Shown here: positions 42,515 through 53,024 of the stretch, piece after piece
Numbering within the stretch: position 1 is the first letter of the stretch
Layout: every line of letters begins with the position of its first letter
Source: Ryuthela nishihirai
Lineage: Eukaryota > Arthropoda > Arachnida > Araneae > Heptathelidae
Length of the DNA stretch: 64,000 nucleotides
Assembly (NCBI GenBank): GCA_038380435.1
Contig: JAWZYU010000678.1
Span: forward strand, 23,043 to 87,042
Direction of reading: 5' to 3'
Position numbers and translations under genes: made by a program
The notes under the pieces: model-generated
Seen by the model: only the letters and a program-made list of their open reading frames with translations
The model's database searches: none
Told to the model about the DNA's origin: nothing

Positions 42515-43203
42515 TTATAAATCCTGAATTTGCTGTACTGGTGGGATTCTGTGGAGGGAAAATCTTCCGCTGTGTTTTCTGTTTGTTTGTGGGTTGACAG
42601 CCCCAAGTTAATAAATTCACAGGATATATTTATCAGCTGGTGGATAATCCTGAAAAGAGGTCGTCACAGGCACCTGAACTCTTTGCTTCTATTGGCATCG
42701 TCAAATTCTACATTGGAGGAAGTCTTCCAGTGTAGATGGCTTCAGCCTTTAGTGGTGGGGGAACAGGTCTTTTCCCCCATGTCTGCGATTAGGGGGCTGT
42801 TTGATATTGTCGGCATTCCCTTTCTCAATAAACATAGTTTCTTTAAACATCCCACTAACCATTTTCTCTCCTTAGGTAGTTGGAATGTGAGGACTCTGCA
42901 CAGAGCTTTTTCTCTTGATGTCCTCACACAAGAATTCCACCATTATAATTTAGATATTCTTGGCTTGCAAGAGACCAGATGGACAGATAAAGGTCAGATT
43001 CCTAAAAATAATCTTAAATTTCTCTTTTCAGGGAGGGACGACAAAAAGCATCACCAAGGCGTGGGTCTGCTTCTCAGCAGACACGTTAATGATGCTCTTC
43101 TAGGATATGAGTGCATTAATGAAAGGTTTCTTACAGCAAAATTTCAGTCAAGCGTTAAAGACTTGAATGTTATCTGCTGTTATGTCCCCACTGAGGATGC
43201 CGA
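42515..43203 (+). mobile_element. RTE-like LINE fragment in the RPS27A intron
   Basis: Matches 8,127-8,816 of the intact LINE (5' UTR part and the endonuclease up to YVPTEDA) with few differences, SWNVRT and LQETRW included, then ends abruptly at GAGGATGCCGA. It is 5'- and 3'-truncated. LINE insertions normally lose the 5' end, so loss of the 3' part implies a later deletion or recombination. Confidence 0.88.
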
Positions 43204-43680
43204 AACGTCATTTTACCTGCCCCCCCCCCCCCCCCCCCCCGAACACGTCATTTTACCTGTTGATTTTGTCAAATGTTTCAAACAAATTTCTCAAAACTGT
43301 CTGGCTTTGTCGAATTCTCCGATTTACTAGGCTTTTTAGAACCGAATGATCCAGTGAAGTGTATGATAACTCAACAAACCACATCATTTTTATCTCATAC
43401 ACAAACACGTCATTTCAACCTAATTCATTTAAATAATTCACAAATTAGTTTAAATCTCATCTGCCAAAAAAAACTTAAATTTATTTTTCACATGCTTAAA
43501 ACACCCCTGTTTTTTTCTAATTTTCACTTATTTTCGCAAAAATCACAAGAAACATAATTTTTACCTCACCCCACCCCCCATAACGTTTCCCACATATTTT
43601 CATAGAATTCTCTGAACCATTTTACTATGCCAGAACTCTCATTTATGCTACTACTTATAAGGTATCCCATGCCTCTGTTC
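43204..43680. other. Unassigned AT-rich segment with 21-base poly-C
   Basis: ACGTCATTTTACCTG occurs twice, on each side of C(21) at 43,220-43,240. The rest is AT-rich and without recognised features; it lies between two fragments of the same LINE family in opposite orientation. Confidence 0.5.
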
Positions 43681-43995
43681 ACTTAGAGCTGGCAACCCAG
43701 AAGCAAACAGAAAACACAGCAGCAGATTCTCCCTCAACGGAGGCCCACCAGTGCAGCAAGTCAAGGATCCATAATCAAGCTCAAATCCATAAAGAGTAGG
43801 CCATATTGAACTGGCAGCCCTCCCCTTCCGTTCCCTTCCAAAATAGAATATCTCTTTTGAAAGGTACTAACGGCCTGCACCACGAGAAGGCGGGGTCGGA
43901 CATTAGGCGTTAGACCTGGCCGGTTCTGTGCATCATCACTGGTGATTGGTACACAGCTCTCCTTCCAGTTTTTGCCTAGCTATCATTTACAGACC
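43681..43995 (-). mobile_element. RTE-like LINE 5'-UTR fragment
   Basis: Reverse complement resembles 7,800-8,215 of the intact LINE, with about 120 bases missing: GGTCTGTAAATGATAGCTAG, CCTAATGTCCGACCCCGCCT, TTTCAAAAGAGATATTC. It is more diverged than the neighbouring fragment and probably older or another subfamily. Confidence 0.82.
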
Positions 43996-44438
43996 ATTCA
44001 ACTAACACGAATCCTAATCTCTTCATCAGTATGAAATCAAACCATCAAAGGAATATTTTACAATATCGAATATATAAAGAAGAAAGTTTGTTTGTTTGTT
44101 TGTCTGTACGCTTATGCACTCAACCACCAGAAGAGCTAGAGACACCAAACTTTGTATGAGAGTTCCCTTCACCCAAGGGAAGAAGCTAGACTATGTGCGA
44201 ACTTTCTGGGGTCAACCAAAATTGCGGTGGGTTTGAATTTCTCAAAATCCCCGTACACTTAACGTTAACGGTTTGAAGTTACTCAAAGCAACTGTTACCA
44301 CTAAATTTGAAAAAATTAATACATTTCGTTTCGTTTTGGTTATACTTTAGTTGATTGCCACTGCTGTAAACCCTCCCAACGTTGGGGGGGGGGGGGGGCG
44401 GTTATCAAATGCGCCAGGTCATGGTGATGGGAGAAACC

Positions 44439-44472
<34 letters not shown>

Positions 44473-44640
44473 CATTACATCAATGGAAGGTCCTTCCTCA
44501 GGCTTAGCCACAAATATGTAAGAAGACAATAACAAAGATTTAGAAAATTATACCAAAGCAAAGTTATTTTTTAAATAACAGATGAACAATATTATTTTTA
44601 TTTTTATTTTTTTTTTAATTTTGCTCCCAAGTGCAGTCGA
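43996..44640. other. Non-coding region with simple repeats
   Basis: Contains TTTGTTTGTTTGTTTG (about 44,087), G(15) at 44,384-44,398 and a (TATT)n run at 44,443-44,474. A segment around AGAGCTAGAGACACCAAACT looks like an old dispersed repeat, but I cannot name it. Confidence 0.5.
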
Positions 44641-45000
44641 GTGAATGAATTCTAAAAGTAATTTAAAAATTTTTTCTCTTTTTGATTCCATCGGGTGATT
44701 TAATATGAGATTCTTGGATTTCTAGTTTCTCAAGAGCTGTGAAAAAAGTCTTCCCTTGTTGATCATATTTTTTACAATTTAATAGAATGTGGTTTACGTT
44801 TTCTGGAGTTAAACAGATAGAACAGTTTGGAGAATTAATTAGTTTTTGTTTATATTTATTCAGATTTAACATTGCTGTGTTCGTGCGTTGCGAAGCAATA
44901 TTTTAATTTCCTGACTTGTAAATGGTAAATAGTTAATTTTCGATATATTTTTAGAAATATAAAAACGAAAGTTTTCTTTAAAAAAGGTATTGTTTTGAAA
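44641..45000 (-). pseudogene. LINE ORF2 C-terminal remnant with CCHC motif
   Basis: Minus-strand translation gives INYLPFTSQEIKILLRNART, then after a break NLNKYKQKLINSPNCSICLT and ENVNHILLNCKKY. The C-x2-C-x8-H-x4-C spacing is the cysteine/histidine cluster found at the end of Jockey/R1/I-type LINE proteins. The open piece (44,663-44,872) is too short to be a gene. Confidence 0.6.
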
Positions 45001-45354
45001 AAAAATTTCTGTAAGATTAAATTCAATATTATTAAGTTCAGATTTAACTGTGTAGTACTGTTTTATGATTTCAAAAATAATCAGACAATTTTCTTTTTTA
45101 CTAAAAGATGGTAGAGAATTCTGTCAATTTATTTCATATCATTCAGAGAGAATGTCTAGTTCAATGTCGAGTTTTGTTCTGCACTTTTCAGAATATGTGC
45201 TTTAATTTGTTTCATAAAGCTTAAATTTTTTTACCAAATTTTTTATAGATGAAAGTTTTTTTCTTTCTTTTCCTAACATTAACCAAGTGTTAAAAAACTA
45301 AAAATATTTCTATGAAATAGGCAGAAAAGCTTCATAAGCATGGTAAAGAAAATA

Positions 45355-45433
45355 CACAGTCGTATCAGAATAATATGACCACCTACCATACATATACTAT
45401 GGTAGGTGGTCATATTATTCTGATACGACTGTG
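45355..45433. mobile_element. 79-bp perfect hairpin element
   Basis: Two perfect 35-base complementary arms (CACAGTCGTATCAGAATAAT ...) around a 9-base loop ACATATACT, with TA on each side. Shape and target fit a very small Tc1/mariner MITE unrelated in sequence to the 213-bp MITE. Confidence 0.85.
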
Positions 45434-45435
45434 TA

Positions 45436-45810
45436 TATAACATGAAAAATTTATTACGTTTGATAAACGTTTTTATCATAAAATATATTTTCCTCTACAA
45501 CTTCAGTAGTAACAAAATGCTTTATAAACTCTTTTCAGTATAATTTGCTTTATCCTTTTTGCATTCAGCTTGTTTTCATTTTAAATGCAACAGTTTGATT
45601 TTAACACAGTTGGTAGTATATAAAAAATATTTAAATGGTATATCACACATTTATTTGAAATCATTTACATCTTGCTGAAAACGGACTTTGTTCTGATGCT
45701 TTTTTCTAAATGTATTTGAAGTGGTTCAGAATATAAATGAAAGCACTTTCTAACTTTTCAACAGTTCATTTACAGTCACATGATCTGTCACTGTGATCCA
45801 ACAGATAATG
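45436..45810. other. AT-rich non-coding DNA
   Basis: No gene, repeat or signal recognised. Confidence 0.5.
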
Positions 45811-45812
45811 TA

Positions 45813-46026
45813 CAGTCGCTCAAAAAAGTATCCGAACGCTATGGTTGCATACAAAATTCAGAAAAAAATCTAGCAACGATTTTTTTTAGAAATTAATGAT
45901 CTGGCAACCTTCGTGTATGGTACACGAAGGTTGCCAGATCATTAATTTCTAAAAAAAATCGTTGCCAGTTGTTTTTTCTGAACTTTGTATACAACCATAG
46001 CGTTCGGATACTTTTTTGACCGACTG
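45813..46026. mobile_element. Complete palindromic MITE, reference copy 1
   Basis: 214 bp from CAGTCGCTCAAAAAAGTA to ...TTTTTTGACCGACTG, flanked by TA. Both halves are near-perfect complements meeting at TTCGTGTATGGTACACGAA, leaving almost no loop, so the entire element is one hairpin. It has no coding capacity. TA target and CAGT ends point to mobilisation by a Tc1/mariner transposase. Confidence 0.92.
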
Positions 46027-46028
46027 TA

Positions 46029-46402
46029 CAATGTAGGCGAAAGCGATTTTATTTCAATAAATATATATGTGTTTGTTATGGTAGATAATAGTTACAACTT
46101 AGATTTACAGTAAATAAGAAGTAAAATTCCAAAATTTGAATACTACCTGTAAAAACACAAGAGAAGCTCAAATTTTCTTGAATTAGAAATAATTATCAAA
46201 TTGACCACTTGTATTTAGCAGTTGTTATTTATTTTTATGAATCCTATTGTTTAGGATGGAGAAAAGGTGCTTTGACATCGTTGCGGGTTATCACATTTGT
46301 AGAGAATGGTAATTTGCTGTAGAGTCATGCCTGTTTTGAGGAACTGTAGCTTGTGAACTGCAAGAATATGAAGTACTTAGTTAATTTGAATTTGTTAATA
46401 AG
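46029..46402. other. AT-rich non-coding DNA
   Basis: No feature recognised between the two solo MITEs. Confidence 0.5.
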
Positions 46403-46404
46403 TA

Positions 46405-46616
46405 CTGTCGCTCAAAAAAGTATCCGAACACTACGGTTGATAAAAAAATTCAGAAAAAATATCTGGCAACGATTTTTTTAGAAATTAGTGATCTGGCAAC
46501 CTTCGTGTCACGTGACACGAAGGTTATGTCACTAATTTCTAAAACAATCGTTTGCCAGATATTTTTTCTGAATTTTTTTATCAACCGTAGTGTTCGGATA
46601 CTTTTTTGAGCTACTG
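46405..46616. mobile_element. Complete palindromic MITE, reference copy 2
   Basis: 212 bp, TA on both sides, centre TTCGTGTCACGTGACACGAA. First bases CTGTCGCTC carry one substitution against CAGTCGCTC. Same family as reference copy 1 but a different centre, so at least two master lineages existed. Confidence 0.92.
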
Positions 46617-47925
46617 TACTGTTTTTTAAGGTATTTTCATACAACTTGGATGTGTCAGGCTTAGTGCATAGCACAACATTTGTGGTATTATTAATTTCAT
46701 TTTGTTATTTATACAGTAACATTTTTTTTCCTTAATTAAATTTGAACATTTTTAATCATCACATGCAGCTATGAACTTCTATTAAATATATTTACATCTG
46801 TGCACATTTAAGTTATTATATATATATATTCACATTTGTGAACTGTTTATTATTTTGACACTGTGGTATTCTATGCATCCCAACTTAATGAATTATTGAA
46901 TTTCGTTTTTATGCTATGGTTAGTTCTTGTTTATTCCTACTATTAATGCTGATGTAACTGGTTAAAATCATTTTTTAAATCCCTGTTGGTAGTACTGAAA
47001 GAGACCCTACTTAATGTTTTGTTTGCAGAGTCAAAGGCTCATTCATTTTAATTAAAGATGTTAAAAATATCTGAATTTTTGGCTTTTGTATTCAAATCCA
47101 TCTAAAGCAATAATTTTTAAACTATGGTTCATGAGGTTCAGGCTGAATCTTCGCTTCAGATCTGCATCTGAGATGTTTTTATTACACTTTATTTACACTT
47201 CTATGTTAAAGTTAACCTCTATCTTCCTTTTCTGCTAGTTATTTAGTTTCCATTCTTCATCAATGACTATATACAGGTGTAATCAGTTAAACTAAGACCA
47301 GGTGGGCTCAGGAAAATATATAACAACCAATAAAGATGCCAAGAATCTTTATTAGCCAAGAACTCATTAAAATGGATATGTGTATTGGCTTCTTCTGCTT
47401 ATGATGTTCTGTTTCAAGAGTTCACTTGCCTTGAAATGCAGTTATCAGTGTGAGGATGGGAGAGATAAGGCAATGGACAAGTTGGGAAAACCCATCTTTT
47501 ACTATACATTAAATTTCCTATATTTACCTTTTTGTTATTCCATCACTTTATTTCTTTTAAAAAAATAACTTCTGGTTGTAGGCCCCTTTAGTGTTTGTGC
47601 TTATGCTAGTAAGTACTGTAGTTATGCTACTGGGTCTAGTATAGATGCATATAACATATGAAAACTTACATGAAATTACTACTAGAAATTTAATAGATTT
47701 GCTGTACAACAAATGTGAGCTAAACTTATTTATTATGTAAAAAGTATGAAAGTATTGTGTAGGATTTATATCATTAGTTTCCCAAAAAAGGTAAAGTTAT
47801 TTTAAAAGCTCTAACAATTTACTGTAAAATTTATAATTTTATTGTTAGTTTAAAATGGTGGACAGTAGACTCTAACTTAACAATGCTAACTGGTTACTTA
47901 ACAATGCAAATGCAACCATCCTGTA
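46617..47925. other. AT-rich intergenic or intronic DNA, nothing recognised
   Basis: About 1.3 kb without SINEs, MITEs or convincing reading frames; the longest open frames are short and of low complexity. A short (TA)n lies at about 46,818. Confidence 0.5.
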
Positions 47926-48400
47926 GCCGAGTGCTTAGTGTGCTTGGCTACTGATATAGGGGTCCTGGGTTCGAGCCCCAGGTAATGCATGACTGTTCGT
48001 GTTGTTTTTCTGCTGAGGTCCCACCATCCTCACAGACCTTCTATTATGGCATATAAACTGAGAGGCTCCTGTCAGACCTCTGTGGCAAGCAGCTGCTTGA
48101 GGGGGTATTTTTCATTTTGAATTTTTTCTGCTGAGGTCCTGCCATCCTCACAGACCTTCTACTATGACATATAAACTGACAGGCTCCTGTCAGACCTCTG
48201 TGGCAAGCAGCTGCTTGAGGGGGTATTTTTCATTTTGAATTTTTTCTGCTGAGGTCCTGCCATCCTCACAGACCTTCTACTATGACATATAAACTGACAG
48301 GCTCCTGTCAGACCTCTGTGGCAAGCAGCTGCTTGAGGGGGAATTTCTCATTTTGAATTGATTATTTAATTAATTATTTTTTTCAGCTACTTGAGGGGGT
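47926..48400 (+). mobile_element. SINE-B with three tandem 118-bp tails
   Basis: Head TAGCCGAGTGCTTAGTGTGC, B-box GGTTCGAGCCCC, then TGCTGAGGTC at 48,011, 48,129 and 48,247, i.e. two exact 118-base steps. Each tail holds ACATATAAACTGACAGGCTC and CAAGCAGCTGCTTGAGGGGG. Confidence 0.9.
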
Positions 48401-48499
48401 ATTTATTTTTATTATTTTTTTATCATTAATTGAAATGTTAATTAAATGAAACAGATTTAATTCAAAGATTATCAACACATTTAATATAGTTACTTATTA

Positions 48500-48857
48500 C
48501 ACTGAATGGACAAAATACACCTACCAATTAACCAGTTGTTCCACCTTTTGCCCTCACAACAGCAACCAGACATCTTGGTAAGAACTCAATGTGGTGTTGA
48601 AAACACAGAGGTTGTATTGCTGCCCAAGCAGGAAGAATCTCGTGAGAGAGCATCTACAGTTGCCGATGGGAGTTGGGGGGGCTTGAACAGATTTTTCCAA
48701 ATTCATCCCACAAATTTTCAATGGGGTTGAGTTCCAGGCAATCAAGGGACCATTTGAGTGTGGTAAACTCACTTGAATGCTCCTGGAGCCAATTGGTTGC
48801 TACTTGGGAAGTATCTGGTGTGGCGTTATCCTGTTGAAAGATGGCGTCATGGTGCAG
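48500..48857 (-). pseudogene. Tc1/mariner transposase C-terminal remnant
   Basis: Minus strand, 48,857 to the TAA at 48,530-48,528: DAIFQQDNATPDTSQVATNW ... LNPIENLWDE ..., one internal TAG after RQL, then RCLVAVVRAKGGTTG. FQQDNA holds the second catalytic Asp and NPIEN the catalytic Glu, with 36 residues between them (34 in classic Tc1). The element end CACTGAATGGACAAAATAC next to TA at 48,498 is a Tc1-like terminus. The 5' part is lost where SINE-A adjoins. Confidence 0.88.
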
Positions 48858-49418
48858 AGTTGGGTTGGGTTGTTTTACCTCTGAGCGGCACTTTTTTTGC
48901 ACACCATGGGCTAAATGGCCAGGTCACATGGACCCCGAAGGCTCAGAGAAGGTTGGGGGAGGGGACCCACTGGAACAGCTGTTGGGAGACAGATGGCAGC
49001 CTCCCGTCAAGGCCATCCAGCGTGTTCTTTAACGTTGGATTGTTTTACCTCTGAGCGGCACTTTTTTTGCACACCATGGGCTAAATGGCCAGGTCACATG
49101 GACCCCGAAGGCTGAGAGAAGGTTGGGGGAGGGGACCCACTGGAACAGCTGTTGGGAGACAGATGGTAGCCTCCCGTCAAGGCCATCCAGCGTGTTCTTT
49201 AACGTGCACAGGGTATGGCTCTCCCGCACACGGGACACGGCTTAACGTTCCATCCGACGGACGGCGAGCCTTTCCTAGCCCATCGGTGTCCCCTACTGAC
49301 CATGGGCAGAGCGGGGAATTTTGTGGAGATAAATCTCAACGCTGACCCAGCTGGGACTCGAACCTGGGAACTACAGATTACGAGCCTGGCGCGCTACCGA
49401 CTGAGCCATCCCCGCCCC
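48858..49418 (-). mobile_element. SINE-A with one duplicated 3' half
   Basis: A 3' half unit (48,858-49,034), then a full element whose head ends CGCTACCGACTGAGCCATCC near 49,410. It interrupts the Tc1 relic. Confidence 0.87.
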
Positions 49419-49718
49419 TGCTTTGAAAGCTGAAATTTACTTAGTACATAAGGGATGCAAAAGGTATAGAGTTCAGGCAGTTTAGATTTTGGTTATTTTG
49501 ACGCAGCAAACAAAACCTCCATAACAGTGGCGGCTCGTAGCTAAAATTAGTGGGGGTGCTGCTCCAGAAAATTTTCAGCCTTTGTTTTTAAATTGTGTAA
49601 AAGGAAACAAAAATGTATAAAAAGAAAATTTATTCAGAAACTTGATAAAATCCTAAGAGAACAAAATCAAACACTTTTTTACTTTAACCTAAATTGTTAC
49701 AGTTCAAGCTTAATCTAT

Positions 49719-52038
49719 TCATTTAAAAATGAAATCCGTTCTTCTTGTTTTAATTTGAGCGAAAAGATCAATAATTTTCTCATTGATCTCTGGATGACAA
49801 CTGAGGAAATGTTTCTCCATTGAAAGCACTGCAAGCGCATTTAGTCTTTTCGAATTCATAGTACTTCTTAGAAAAGTTTTTAATCTTTTCAATTTTGAAA
49901 AGCAGCGTTCTGCCTCTGATGTAGTCATGGGAACTGTCAATAAAATTTTTATCAGTTTCGTAATTTCACTAAAAATATCATCTAGATTATTTTCCAAAAT
50001 AAATTTCAGCAGCTCAATTAATTTGCAATATTCATGAATATCAGACCTACAATAGAATACTTTTAGTTCAGTTTCAAGCATTTCTTTGTTAATAATGGGA
50101 TATGCTTCAGTGGTGAGTACTATCTCTTCTGTGGGATGTTCATTCTTAAAACTAGTGAAGCATTTCTTGTTGAACAATTTAGCAGCTACTAAGTGTTTAG
50201 TGGAAGAATATCTGTCCATTATATCAACACATATACAGTCACACACTTCCTTAGCTTCTGCCATGAGTGTCTTTGAAGGATTCTCACAGTACTTTGAGTT
50301 TCTCAATTCTAAAATAGCAGTTTTGAAATTTGTTTTATATATTCATTAACTTTAAACACACTAATTTCTCGAGATTGCATTTGGTTGTAAATTATTTCAA
50401 CGTGAGGCATAATCTGATCAAAAAGCTCTAACCAAAACTTGAAATTATCATCATTCAGGTATTTTAAAATTCCTGTTGCTTCTGCAATGGTTTGATCTGC
50501 ATTTGATGTTGACTGAATTTCAGTAAGGCAGTGTTTTAAAGGTTGCAAATTTTCATGAACTGTTTATTATCCGTGTGTTGAAGTTCCACCTTGTAGAAGA
50601 TGGACGTGGAATGCTGACTTCCATATGCTTCTTGAGAATGGACACACGTTGCGGTGATCTTGAGAAGAATGTTGGAATAGCCAGAATGTCAGAGAAAAAT
50701 ATCCTTGCGTTTCGTGTTATACTTGCTGCATTTCTCATTATTAAATTAAGTTGATGTGCATAACGGGGCGGGGGTGGCTCAGTCGGTAGCGCGCCAGGCT
50801 CGTAATCTGTAGTTCCCAGGTTCGAGTCCCAGCTGGGTCAGCGTTAAGATTTATCTCCGCAAAATTCCCCGCCGTGCCCACGGTCAGTAGGGGACACCGA
50901 TGGGCTTGGAAAGGCCGTCGTCCTTCGGATGGGACGTTAAGCCGCGGCCCCGTGTGCGGGAGAACTATACCCTGTGCACGTTAAAGAACACGCTGGATGG
51001 CCTTGACGGGAGGCTACCATCTGTCTCCCAACAGCTGTTCCAGTGGGTCCCCTCCCCCAACCTTCTCTGAGCCTTCGGGGTCCATGTGACCTGGCCATTT
51101 AGCCCATGGTGTGCAAAAAAGTGCCGCTCAGAGGTAAAACAACAAAACAACAAAAAAGATGTGCATAACAGTGAATGAAATGTGCATTACTATAAACTGC
51201 TTTTATTTTTGCTTCAACTCCTGCTTTTTTGCCTTTCAAGACATTTGCAACATCAAATGTCTGAGCTATCAGTTTTTGTTCATTTCCTTGAAGGATTATG
51301 TCCAATTGTTCTAAAATACGTTTTGATATGCCATCTGCAGTTTGATTTTCTGCAATAATCCCCAAAAACGCTCAAATATTTCTCCATTCAATATGTACCG
51401 TAGAACAAGGGCCATTTGTGTGTGTTCCGAAACATCTGTTGTGTCATCAGCTATGACAGCTTCAAAGGAACCTTTTCTAATTTCCGTCCTTACCTCCTCA
51501 TGGTATATTTGTAGCAGACAGTCAGGTATCTCATTCTGAATGGTCTTAGAAACACCTTTGAAGACTGCACAGGTTTCTAAGTGATTCTTTAAATCTGAAT
51601 CTAATTTAGATGCAAAATTTACTATTCCCCTAAATACCGCTGGATTTATTGAATCGTCTTTTTCACCATGTCCACGTAAGGGAGTTTCAAAGTTTCCAGA
51701 AAAGAAAATGCAGTCTATTATTTTGGACAAAATTTCACGGTTCTTTTTAACCTTTTTATTTACCATCTTTTGTCCACGTTACATCACCTCCAAACAGCAA
51801 ACACGGGAAGCTAAACAGTGCATTTTTTACCCAACTTTTCCGTTCGTACCATTCAGAATTAAAGCTACGAATATATTTCTTATTGTTGCTTATGCCTGGC
51901 TGAGATATTAGAATATCAGGTGTTGAACGACCTCTTTTCTTGACTGCAACTTTCTCATGGAAAGACAGCTGTGTAAACGTAAGTTGATGAAGTTCACTTT
52001 ACAGTCACAGAACTTATTTCTTGGGGATGCAAAGCCAT
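49719..52038 (-). pseudogene. hAT transposase (ZMYM1-like, DUF4371), multiply broken
   Basis: Starts MALHPQEISSV at 52,038, preceded by TTTTATTTAACAG, a possible splice acceptor. In order: a degraded TTF-type zinc finger (SFNSEWYERKSWVKNALFSF), then DUF4371 from NREILSKIIDCIFF through RGHGE and FEAVIADDTTDVSEHTQMAL (catalytic Asp) to LRYILNGEIFERFWG, TFDVANVLKGKKAGVEAKIK, CYAH/LNLIMRN, STRW, and the C-terminal dimerisation region PMTTSEAERCFSKLKRLKTF. Frame breaks occur after SVTVK, after TWTKDG, near 51,366-51,310 and near 50,553 and 50,309, and SINE-A sits in the CYAHQLNL motif. Not functional. Confidence 0.9.
50765..51157 (+). mobile_element. SINE-A reference copy with 12-bp target duplication
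   Basis: GATGTGCATAAC flanks both sides (50,753-50,764; 51,158-51,169), fixing the SINE at 393 bp. Head has an A-box TGGCTCAGTCGG (50,775-50,786), a B-box GGTTCGAGTCC (50,819-50,829) and an anticodon-like loop CTCGTAA resembling Met/Thr tRNA. The tail is AAAACAACAAAACAACAAAA. These are the marks of LINE-mobilised, pol III-transcribed SINEs. Confidence 0.96.
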
Positions 52039-52270
52039 GGTTAAAGTTTTCTGTTAAATAAAAGAACCGAAAAAAAATGAATCAAATAGAATAGCTGGAA
52101 GCAGGATAATAATCTAATTCCACACTTTATCACATTCAAGAATATGGTACATGGTTTTTAAGCACAACACACGCGGAGTAAAAAAAAACTACCTTCAACC
52201 AGCACGCCAGGGTCGGCACTGCGGGAATGACAGTGCTCTCTCTCCCTTGCAGCCTCGCGTGTAGCTTCCT

Positions 52271-52285
52271 ATGTGCGCATGCGCA
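52271..52285. promoter_or_regulatory. NRF1-like palindrome in hAT 5' region
   Basis: TGTGCGCATGCGCACA matches the NRF1 consensus YGCGCAYGCGCR. It lies between the 5' terminal repeat and the transposase start and is conserved in the second copy at about 53,940. Promoter role inferred. Confidence 0.45.
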
Positions 52286-52640
52286 CAACAGTCAAACACC
52301 TCGCCGCTAGTACTGTGAAGCGCACAGTTCCATACAAAGATTTTTGTATCTTTTTCATAAACTGGGGGATGGCTACTGACATTAAGCTTAAGAATTATAT
52401 ATTGTACAAGTATAAAGAAAGAATTAAAGAAAAAAGGACTCATTGTATTAAATGTTATCGATAATATCAAGTTGAAATGGGGGGTGCTGCAGTTCCACAG
52501 TGTGCCTATACGCGAGCCGCCACTGCTCTAGAATATTCTTAGATATTAGCAGTCATCATTGTGTATATTTAATAATAACACTCAGCATAACACTGTTCAA
52601 AATTCGATGCATAATTGAATGAAAGCTCATTAAAATGCTA

Positions 52641-52863
52641 ATCCTTAATTGGCATAGTGGTTAGGAGGCTAGCCACTGTTCCAGCAAGGCAAATTTTGTG
52701 TGCTGTGTTAGCTCTCACTGAAGCAGAGGTCATCAGTGACATCGGTCCTAGTAGGTCTTAACACTTGCTGCATCTTAACTCTTGCTTCGTTGTATGAGAA
52801 GGCCTGTAAAAGCTAGGAATAGCTTCTAGGATTCTTTTCTGTCCTATATGTTGCAAATAAAAA
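52641..52863 (+). mobile_element. SINE-C, 223 bp, 9-bp target duplication
   Basis: AAAATGCTA at 52,632-52,640 and 52,864-52,872. Starts with TTGGCATAGTGGTTAGGAGG, an A-box-like tRNA start, and ends TGCAAATAAAAAAA. The B-box is not clear. Unrelated to SINE-A and SINE-B. Confidence 0.75.
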
Positions 52864-53024
52864 AAAATGCTATGAGTAAAAGGCTGTGAATAGATATACA
52901 GGGTGAATCTGAAAAAGTGGGCAAAACTTTACGGGGTGGTAGAACGCAGCTATACGAGCAATATTCGTCATAGAATGTATGGGCGGAACGCAAATGGCGA
53001 GCAGCTAGGTGGCGTTGGAAATGG

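Larger units (their letters stand above)
49525..52525 (-). mobile_element. hAT-superfamily DNA transposon, defective
   Basis: Terminal inverted repeats CAGTGGCGGCTCG at 49,525 and CGAGCCGCCACTG ending 52,525. Flanking 8-mers CTCCATAA and CTCTAGAA agree at six of eight positions, consistent with an aged hAT target duplication. About 3.0 kb including an inserted SINE-A. Encodes a broken transposase on the minus strand. Confidence 0.9.

Noticed and set aside
47380..47568. 62-codon frame with hydrophobic segments
   Set aside because: Single occurrence in AT-rich DNA; composition explains the hydrophobic stretch, and there is no splice or promoter support.
48915..49345. Recurring open frames such as MARSHGPRRLREGWGRGPTG and NSCWETDGSLPSRPSSVFFN
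   Set aside because: They are six-frame translations of SINE-A and appear wherever the SINE does, in several frames and on both strands. No independent evidence of coding.
50765..50840. tRNA genes
   Set aside because: The tRNA-like heads keep A- and B-boxes but have mismatched stems and sit at the front of SINEs with target duplications and tails.
52195..52470. 91-codon open frame shared with 53,756-54,031
   Set aside because: It lies in the 5' region of two copies of the same hAT element upstream of the transposase start; identity is explained by common origin.
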